Shown one piece after another: positions 1 to 3,852 of a stretch of 6,837 nt of DNA. The notes under the pieces were generated by a model, which searched no databases, was not told where the DNA came from, and saw only the letters and a program-made list of their open reading frames with translations. The DNA lies in contig DBDO01000021.1 in assembly GCA_002293605.1 (NCBI GenBank), positions 15,617-22,453 on the forward strand, read 5' to 3'. A program made the position numbers and the translations under genes. The DNA comes from Desulfovibrionaceae bacterium UBA930 (GTDB lineage Bacteria; Desulfobacterota; Desulfovibrionia; Desulfovibrionales; Desulfovibrionaceae). Positions within the stretch are counted from its first letter, which is position 1; each line of letters opens with the position of its first letter.

Positions 1-297
1 GGCCGCCTAATCTCCCTGGCCCTGCGCTCCGGCATTGAGGTCAAAACCATTGTGCAGCAGATCAAGGGCATAGGCGGTGAGGCCCAGGTCTTCCAGCCCG
101 GCAAGCAGGGACAGGTGCAGTCCATTCCGGACGGCATCGCCTGGGTGCTGGAAAACCGCTACCTCAAGTCGGGAAAATCCGTGCATGAAGAGGAAAATGG
201 CCTGGGCGCGCAGCACTGCCCCGAGTGCGACGATATTCTGATCTTTCAGGAAGGCTGCCTGATCTGCCCGGCCTGTGCGTATACCAAGTGTGGATGA
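1..297 (+). CDS. nrdJ: Class II (adenosylcobalamin-dependent) ribonucleoside-diphosphate reductase, C-terminal end (partial)
   Basis: Frame 1 is open from the window edge to TGA at 295-297, giving 98 residues; the start lies upstream of the window. The tail is cysteine-rich: Cys73-x2-Cys76, then Cys86-x2-Cys89-x2-Cys92 and Cys97 (window numbering), with the motif CPEC followed by FQEGC and a YTKCG end. This matches the C-terminus of class II NrdJ proteins, where mobile cysteines re-reduce the active-site disulfide after each turnover of ribonucleotide to deoxyribonucleotide. The preceding part (SGIEVKTIVQQIKGIGGE and SIPDGIAWVL) also fits the NrdJ segment before the cysteine tail. The gene is convergent with the flagellar operon and functionally unrelated to it. 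No internal start is proposed; the GTG at 52 is simply a valine codon. The catalytic barrel and cobalamin site are not in the window, so the class II assignment rests on the tail alone. Confidence 0.85.
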   Translation, partial: GRLISLALRSGIEVKTIVQQIKGIGGEAQVFQPGKQGQVQSIPDGIAWVLENRYLKSGKSVHEEENGLGAQHCPECDDILIFQEGCLICPACAYTKCG

Positions 298-310
298 GGT
301 ATAACGCTCC

Positions 311-418
311 CGGCAGGGGCCCCGCCCCTGCACCCCGCAAGGGGGCCGCGCCCCCTTGACCCCTTTCGCCGAAAAACGGCGCAGAGCGCCGTTTTTCGGA
401 AAATCGCGGGTGCAAGGG
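311..418. repeat. C/G-rich palindromic intergenic element with nested hairpins
   Basis: Three short inverted repeats lie in a row. GCAGGGGC (313-320) pairs with GCCCCTGC (324-331) across a CCC loop. CAAGGGGGC (338-346) pairs with GCCCCCTTG (350-358) across CGC. The 14-bp stem at 369-399 is listed separately. An outer imperfect pair, roughly 325-338 (CCCCTGCACCCCGC) against 403-418, encloses the last two hairpins, so the whole block could fold into one branched structure. Dispersed C/G-rich elements of this general look occur between genes in Desulfovibrio-type genomes (my recollection, not a search). It sits between two convergent stop codons, the usual place for REP-like elements. That it is repeated elsewhere in the genome is inferred. 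Confidence 0.55.
369..399. terminator. Probable bidirectional intrinsic terminator between nrdJ and the flagellar operon
   Basis: CCGAAAAACGGCGC (369-382) pairs perfectly with GCGCCGTTTTTCGG (386-399) across the three-base loop AGA. The inner GC-rich part (CGGCGC/GCGCCG) is flanked by A5 on the left (372-376) and T5 on the right (392-396). On either strand the RNA would therefore be a GC stem followed by a U-run. That symmetry, midway between convergent stop codons (297 and 549), fits shared transcription termination for nrdJ and the - strand operon. The U-run is only five bases and then pairs again with the A-run, so strength is uncertain. Confidence 0.7.
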
Positions 419-439
419 CCTGGGAGGCAGTTTCACTTT

Positions 440-514
440 GAGATACCCTACAAGTATCTCGTGGCAAGGACTTGTGAGCAAATCCTTGCAAAGCAAACAT
501 ACATTTTTAATGTA
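440..514. other. Three unassigned stem-loops in the convergent intergenic region
   Basis: GAGATAC (440-446) pairs with GTATCTC (454-460) across seven bases. GCAAGGA (464-470) pairs with TCCTTGC (483-489) across twelve bases. TACATT (500-505) pairs with AATGTA (509-514) across TTT. They are less GC-rich than the neighbouring palindromic block and have no open reading frame of their own that looks real. They could be the 3' end of the read-through operon transcript, part of the repeat, or a small RNA; nothing in the sequence decides between these. Confidence 0.35.
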
Positions 515-533
515 AATTTGCTCTAAGCCCCAC

Positions 534-561
534 AAAAAAGACAGGCCCTTATGCGGAAGGC
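534..561 (-). terminator. Weak terminator candidate just after the last gene of the - strand operon
   Basis: On the - strand, CCTT and AAGG pair around the stop codon (547-550 with 557-560, extendable to 545 and 561 with one bulged base). Five bases later comes a run of six T (539-534). The stem is short and overlaps the last codons, so this would be a poor terminator alone. The stronger hairpin at 369-399 probably does most of the work. Confidence 0.3.
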
Positions 562-932
562 ACTGTATAGTCCACGCGCTGGCCGCTTTTGTAATCCATG
601 CTAAGGCCCACGCTGAAGTGCAGGAAAAATTCCGGGTAGCCGTCCAGGGGAATCCAGAATCCCACGCCATCCCTGCCCGGCAGGGGCATATGCACAAAGG
701 CGGCCTCGCCGCTTGCCAGCGCTTTATTCGCCAGGCAGCCTTTATGCGCCTCTGGCGAGCCTATTTTCGCGCAGTTCATGCCCGGCTTCACAATACCCTG
801 TTTTTCCATGGCCTTATTAACGGCCATGACCTGCCTGCTTTTATGCACGAGGCTGACGCCTTCGGGAAAATTTCCCCACATCAGATGGAAGGCCTCAATA
901 ACAGCGTCTGGGAGTGAGGGTAGTGCTTGCAT
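549..932 (-). CDS. Small stand-alone PAS-like sensory domain protein with a Cys/His cluster
   Basis: This is a 127-residue protein from the ATG at 932. The N-terminal half reads like a PAS fold: residues 14-42 (FHLMWGNFPEGV, a VH strand, then VMAVNKAM) resemble the first strands and helix of PAS domains. Residues 54-66 then carry Cys54, His63 and Cys66, in a spacing (C-x8-H-x2-C) that could hold a metal or sense redox. The C-terminal half (about 76-113) is strand-like and aromatic-rich, with FWIPLDGYPEFFLHFSVGL. There is no kinase, helix-turn-helix, GGDEF or other output domain, no signal peptide and no membrane segment, so it would act in the cytoplasm through a partner. It is the last gene of the csrA-fliW end of the flagellar operon. 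An upstream GTG at 974 would overlap the preceding TGA by four bases and add 14 residues; the ATG is preferred for its ribosome binding site. The function is not recognised, and PAS is an assignment by eye. Confidence 0.65.
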   Translation of the reverse strand: MQALPSLPDAVIEAFHLMWGNFPEGVSLVHKSRQVMAVNKAMEKQGIVKPGMNCAKIGSPEAHKGCLANKALASGEAAFVHMPLPGRDGVGFWIPLDGYPEFFLHFSVGLSMDYKSGQRVDYTVPSA

Positions 933-938
933 GCGCTT

Positions 939-943
939 CTCCT
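939..943 (-). promoter_or_regulatory. Ribosome binding site deciding the start of the PAS-like gene
   Basis: On the - strand, AGGAG lies six bases before the ATG at 932-930. The alternative GTG at 974 has a GGGAGG directly against it with no spacing, so the ATG is the better start, although re-initiation at the GTGA overlap with the preceding stop cannot be excluded. Confidence 0.65.
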
Positions 944-970
944 GGAGCAGTTTTTCGTTGATCAGTGCCT

Positions 971-1450
971 TCACCCTCCCATACAGGAGCGGTGAATTTT
1001 CAAAATCACTTTAACGATGCTTTCCGGGGCCTCAACAGAACAGGCGGGGCAGTGCAATTCCCAGGGCAGGTACACCACATACTGCCAGGGGGTGACGATG
1101 AGCGAACGGGCGTCCGCCGGAGCGGGGTAAAAGGCCAGATCCTTGCTCTCCAGAAAATCTTCGGTGGGCCTGCTTTCCGGGCAGGCGAGGCCGTAGCGGT
1201 GCTCTTCCCTGCTGCCTTTCAGCAGCACCTGGATATCGATGTAATCCCTGTGCAGCTCATAGCGGCGCTCCGCAGCCGGGGCGGTTACAGGCTTTTGGAT
1301 CATGGCGTAGATCAACGAGCCCTCTATGGGGTGTTTACCCTCGTCAAAGGCCGCGAGATCATTGCTTCTCAGGTAGCTGATCGCCCTGTCAAAGGCTGCG
1401 GGGTAGCAGTATTTTTCCTTGTCCCATTGCCGGATCAAACCTGTCATCAT
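971..1450 (-). CDS. YhcH/YjgK/YiaL (EbgC) family protein
   Basis: This is a 159-residue cytoplasmic protein whose pattern matches the YhcH family. It has an N-terminal helix region with SYLRSNDLAAFDEGKHPIEG (about 25-44), the core strand ELHRDYIDIQVLLKG (65-79), FLESKDLAFY (99-108), and PWQYVVYLPWELHCPAC (121-137) leading to a VKVILKIH end. In known relatives, such as E. coli YhcH and EbgC, this is a cupin-like beta-sandwich tied to sugar handling (sialic acid or galactoside metabolism). His67, Asp72 and His133 lie at positions the family keeps in its pocket. The length (about 150) is typical. The start at 1450 is chosen because a full AGGAGG lies six bases upstream; the extension to 1540 lies inside fliW and does not resemble the family. 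The gene starts 13 bases after the fliW stop. A link to flagellar or surface glycan sugars is only a guess from context. Confidence 0.85.
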   Translation of the reverse strand: MMTGLIRQWDKEKYCYPAAFDRAISYLRSNDLAAFDEGKHPIEGSLIYAMIQKPVTAPAAERRYELHRDYIDIQVLLKGSREEHRYGLACPESRPTEDFLESKDLAFYPAPADARSLIVTPWQYVVYLPWELHCPACSVEAPESIVKVILKIHRSCMGG

Positions 1451-1456
1451 AGCGGT

Positions 1457-1462
1457 CCTCCT
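1457..1462 (-). promoter_or_regulatory. Ribosome binding site of the YhcH-family gene
   Basis: On the - strand, a perfect AGGAGG lies six bases before the first of two tandem ATG codons (1450 and 1447). It begins two bases beyond the fliW TGA stop (1466-1464), so ribosomes finishing fliW would cover it. This sets the start at 1450 and suggests coupled translation. Confidence 0.75.
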
Positions 1463-1463
1463 T

Positions 1464-1919
1464 TCACCCCTCCAGCAGTTGCCCGCGCACAAAGACACGG
1501 GCAGGGCCGCCGGAGTCTGTTTGCGGAGCTTGCAGGCCAAGGTGAGCGCGATGGTTGATCACGATGGGGCCGAGCAGGTTGAGGGCGGTTTCCTCAGGTT
1601 TGCCCGGAGGAATGGAGGCCGTGACCAGCACCGCCAGATCGGTTGCGCTGTCCGCCTGAAGCAGCTTTTGCTCGGCCTCGCCGACATGCAGACTGTAATC
1701 GGGCAGAAAGACGAAGGGGTCGGCAACCAAAAGTCCCAGGCCGGGCCGCTCCATGCTTTGCAGAACGTGCAGGGGCGCGTTTTCCTGAATCTGGAGCAGA
1801 GTGAATTCGCGCACCTCTTCATAGCCGATAATGCCGCGCGGAAAATGAATGATTCTATCCGTTCGAACTTCACGCCTGCCCAGGCGGGATTCGATAACTT
1901 TTACTTTGTGTTTTGCCAT
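1464..1919 (-). CDS. fliW: Flagellar assembly factor FliW
   Basis: This is a 151-residue cytoplasmic protein with the FliW signature order: IHFPRGIIGYEEVREFTLL (24-42), the LQS motif (53-55), VADPFVFLPDYSL (65-77), a LAVLVTASIPPG strand (95-106), and NLLGPIVINHRAHLGLQ (114-130). In Bacillus subtilis, FliW binds flagellin or CsrA alternately: when flagellin is exported, freed FliW captures CsrA and lifts repression of flagellin translation. The gene overlaps the end of csrA by 19 bases (ATG at 1919, csrA TAA at 1903-1901). It has no clear purine-rich ribosome binding site, only a GGCGGCG stretch, so translation is probably coupled to csrA. The C-terminal tail (131-151) is short and lacks the Tyr-containing strand often seen there. 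Identification is firm; the partner switch in this organism is inferred. Confidence 0.93.
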   Translation of the reverse strand: MAKHKVKVIESRLGRREVRTDRIIHFPRGIIGYEEVREFTLLQIQENAPLHVLQSMERPGLGLLVADPFVFLPDYSLHVGEAEQKLLQADSATDLAVLVTASIPPGKPEETALNLLGPIVINHRAHLGLQAPQTDSGGPARVFVRGQLLEG

Positions 1920-2134
1920 AACGCCGCCGCTGCAAGAAGATCCTGTTCATCGGCCACAAGGGCTCCGGTATTTTCTTCCTTCACGCGCTGGTAGACTTCT
2001 TCCCGGTACACGGCCAGAGTCTCGGGCACCACAATGCCGAGCTTGACCTGTTTGCCGTTTATGGCGAACACGGTGATCGTGATATTGTCGCCGATGTGCA
2101 GGCTTTCGCCGGGACGCCGTGAAAGAATGAGCAT
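1901..2134 (-). CDS. csrA: Carbon storage regulator CsrA (RsmA), translational regulator
   Basis: This is a 77-residue protein starting MLILSRRPGESLHIGD, the classic CsrA N-terminus. Later come INGKQVKLGI (25-34) and the RNA-binding strand with AVYREEVYQR (41-50). The RNA-contact residues Leu4, Arg6 and Arg44 are present. The dimer binds GGA motifs near ribosome binding sites and blocks translation. The protein is longer than the 61-residue E. coli form. Its C-terminal extension resembles FliW-responsive CsrA of Bacillus: EEN at 53-55 places Asn55 where the Bacillus residue needed for FliW inhibition lies. The start is ten bases after the flgL stop, behind a weak AAGGCGG stretch that overlaps that stop. 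fliW begins inside the 3' end of this gene. Flagellin mRNA, the expected main target, is not in the window. Confidence 0.97.
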   Translation of the reverse strand: MLILSRRPGESLHIGDNITITVFAINGKQVKLGIVVPETLAVYREEVYQRVKEENTGALVADEQDLLAAAALWQNTK

Positions 2135-2144
2135 GCAGCCGCCT

Positions 2145-3830
2145 TTAGAGAAAGTTCACCAGACTCATCTGCATTATCATGGAAGAGGACTTGAGTACAC
2201 TGTTATACGCTATCTGCTGTTGGGAGAGCCGGGTCATCAGCTCGGTCACGTCTATGTCCTCCATCTGGCTCAAGCTGTCCTGCTCGGTGTAGGTACGCAT
2301 GGTCAACGCCGCCTGGGTGACGATCAGGCGGTTTTCGCGCCCGCCGATTTCGGCCACTCTGGTGCGCACCAGGCTCATGACCTCGTCCAGCTCTTCCAGA
2401 CAGTCCTGCACCATGCTTTGATCATTGGTCTCAAGACCGGCTACGAGCTTGCCCAGGGTCTCGAACATGTTGGCCCCGGGCACGGGTTCGGCATGAGGGT
2501 AGACCTGATTGCCCGGCGCGTTGCCCGCCGAACTTTCCGGGTAATTGTACAGGCCGCCGAAAATATCCTTGCCCACCATGTTCACGGTGATGCTGTCGTT
2601 ATCGCCGATCTGAAAATTAATATCCGCCCGGTGCGGGTGGATGATAAACTGGCTGCCCCTGTCCTCGCTCCCGGCGCCCTTGTCCACATGCGGGGCCAGA
2701 TTGGAGGCGTCAGCTATCTCCAGGTAGCCGCCCGGCACGGAAAGCTTCATGGAGCCCGTGCTTGGCACGGGCGCGGAGGACTGGGTCCAATTGCTGCCGT
2801 TGTCCGTGGAAAAGGAGTAGTACAGACGGGGCGGGCTTGCGACGTTATCTACGGAGTCAAGGCGCACGGCCACATCGCGGATGAAATGCCCTTCGGCGCT
2901 GGTGCTCAGGGGAGAGGCGTCCGCGCCGGGATTCCAGTAACTTGCCGTCACCTGGGTGCTGTCGTCATCGCCGCTGTAAATGGCGGTGGGTCGTACATAC
3001 ATCCAGGTGCCTTCCCCGGTTTTGACCGCATCATTGAGTTCATCGGCCTTGTAGGCCGGGGTGACCATAGGCGCTGCGTTTGTGCCGGGATTGGAGATTT
3101 CAACCGTCACGCCAATGCCGGTGTCAAGGGTGGTAAGGTGCCTGCCCGGGCCTGTCAGGGGGTCCACCGCATACTCGCTGGTGACGGATGAGACGGCTTG
3201 CCAGCTTTTGCCCCCGTCCGTGCTGAACATATAGCTGGCCGCGTCCGCCGCGACTGCGGTGCCGGGCTCGCCCACAGGGGTGATAAGCACGGTGCTCTCG
3301 CTCGCGCCTTCCACATGGTACTGCACACCCTCAAGGCCGCCTTCCGGGTCTTTCACGCTCACGCCAAGCCCTATGTGGTAGGGGGGGGCATCGGTCTTCT
3401 GCCCGGCAAAGATGTGCTGATCGCCATACTGGGTGTTGGCCAGGTTGACGAGCTGCTCCATGTACTGGCGTATGGCCGAGGCGATTTCCAGGCGGTTTTC
3501 CTGGTTGATGGTACCGGTGCTGCTCTGGATGTCCGTGGATTTTATCAGACTGAGCACGGTATGCACCGAGCCATCGCCCGAGGCGAGAATGTTGTCCGCA
3601 AGGCCGAGCCAGCCCATGGCCGTCTTGGTGTTCTTGTCGTAATCGGACAGCTTGCTTATGGTGGCGCGTGTGTCAAGAATGCGCCCCGCGCTGACCGGAT
3701 CGTCCGAGGGGCGGTTGACGCGCTTTTGGCTTGAAGACTGCATATTGGACTCTATGTACGCCGAAAGGGTGCTGTTCATATTATGCACCATCGAATTGTA
3801 CATCATGCCCTGGGTAACGCGCAGCGCCAT
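2145..3830 (-). CDS. flgL: Hook-filament junction protein FlgL (HAP3), enlarged
   Basis: This is a 561-residue exported protein forming the junction layer between FlgK and the filament. The N-terminal helices (1-145) carry the family opening RVTQGMMYNSMVHNMNS, VNRPSDDPVSAGRILDTR (38-55), and NLANTQYGDQHIFAGQKTD (129-147). The C-terminal helices (about 451-561) carry ETLGKLVAGL, VAEIGGREN and DVTELMTRLSQQQIAYNSVL, which pack with the N-terminal ones. Between them is a large beta-rich insert (about 146-450), making the protein nearly twice the length of the roughly 317-residue enteric form. The insert has two Asp-box-like motifs, STDGGKSW (203-210) and STDNGSNW (341-348). A C8 run lies at codons 148-150, and the single cysteine is Cys477. 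The gene follows flgK by 22 bases. The AAGGAG ribosome binding site six bases before ATG 3830 lies in a small hairpin. Identification is firm. Confidence 0.95.
   Translation of the reverse strand: MALRVTQGMMYNSMVHNMNSTLSAYIESNMQSSSQKRVNRPSDDPVSAGRILDTRATISKLSDYDKNTKTAMGWLGLADNILASGDGSVHTVLSLIKSTDIQSSTGTINQENRLEIASAIRQYMEQLVNLANTQYGDQHIFAGQKTDAPPYHIGLGVSVKDPEGGLEGVQYHVEGASESTVLITPVGEPGTAVAADAASYMFSTDGGKSWQAVSSVTSEYAVDPLTGPGRHLTTLDTGIGVTVEISNPGTNAAPMVTPAYKADELNDAVKTGEGTWMYVRPTAIYSGDDDSTQVTASYWNPGADASPLSTSAEGHFIRDVAVRLDSVDNVASPPRLYYSFSTDNGSNWTQSSAPVPSTGSMKLSVPGGYLEIADASNLAPHVDKGAGSEDRGSQFIIHPHRADINFQIGDNDSITVNMVGKDIFGGLYNYPESSAGNAPGNQVYPHAEPVPGANMFETLGKLVAGLETNDQSMVQDCLEELDEVMSLVRTRVAEIGGRENRLIVTQAALTMRTYTEQDSLSQMEDIDVTELMTRLSQQQIAYNSVLKSSSMIMQMSLVNFL
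3381..3388. repeat. Eight-base G/C homopolymer inside flgL
   Basis: Eight G on the + strand (C8 on the coding strand) span the end of Ala148 and both proline codons of residues 149-150 of FlgL. It is the longest homopolymer I noticed in the window. A one-base slip would shift the frame about a quarter of the way into the gene. Whether it varies in this organism cannot be seen from one sequence. Confidence 0.8.
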
Positions 3831-3836
3831 AAAAAT

Positions 3837-3850
3837 CTCCTTACAAAGGA
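3837..3850 (-). promoter_or_regulatory. flgL ribosome binding site within a small hairpin
   Basis: On the - strand, TCCTT (3850-3846), loop TGT, and AAGGA (3842-3838) form a five-pair stem, and AAGGAG (3842-3837) is the ribosome binding site six bases before the flgL ATG. The fold would hide the site, and the GGA in it is the core of a CsrA recognition element. The stem is short; ribosomes ending at the flgK stop (3855-3853) would probably open it. Confidence 0.45.
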
Positions 3851-3852
3851 CC

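Noticed and set aside
298..548. CRISPR array or insertion sequence in the intergenic palindromes
   Set aside because: There are no regularly spaced direct repeats, no transposase frame and no target-site duplication; the symmetry is of hairpin type only.
164..697. - strand frame of 177 codons across the intergenic palindromes
   Set aside because: It overlaps the nrdJ end, the terminator and the PAS-like gene; its Arg/Pro/Gly-rich middle is just translated repeat.
1451..1540. N-terminal extension of the YhcH-family protein
   Set aside because: It lies inside fliW, has no family similarity, and a perfect AGGAGG sits six bases before the ATG at 1450.
965..1994. Two + strand open frames (965-1558 and 1419-1994) opposite the YhcH-family gene and fliW
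   Set aside because: Both are covered on the other strand by recognised families with good ribosome binding sites; the products are unrecognisable.
2034..3191. Long + strand open frame of 385 codons opposite flgL
   Set aside because: It lies fully antisense to flgL apart from its start; the His/Gly/Ala/Val-rich product is typical of reverse frames of GC-rich genes and matches no family I know.
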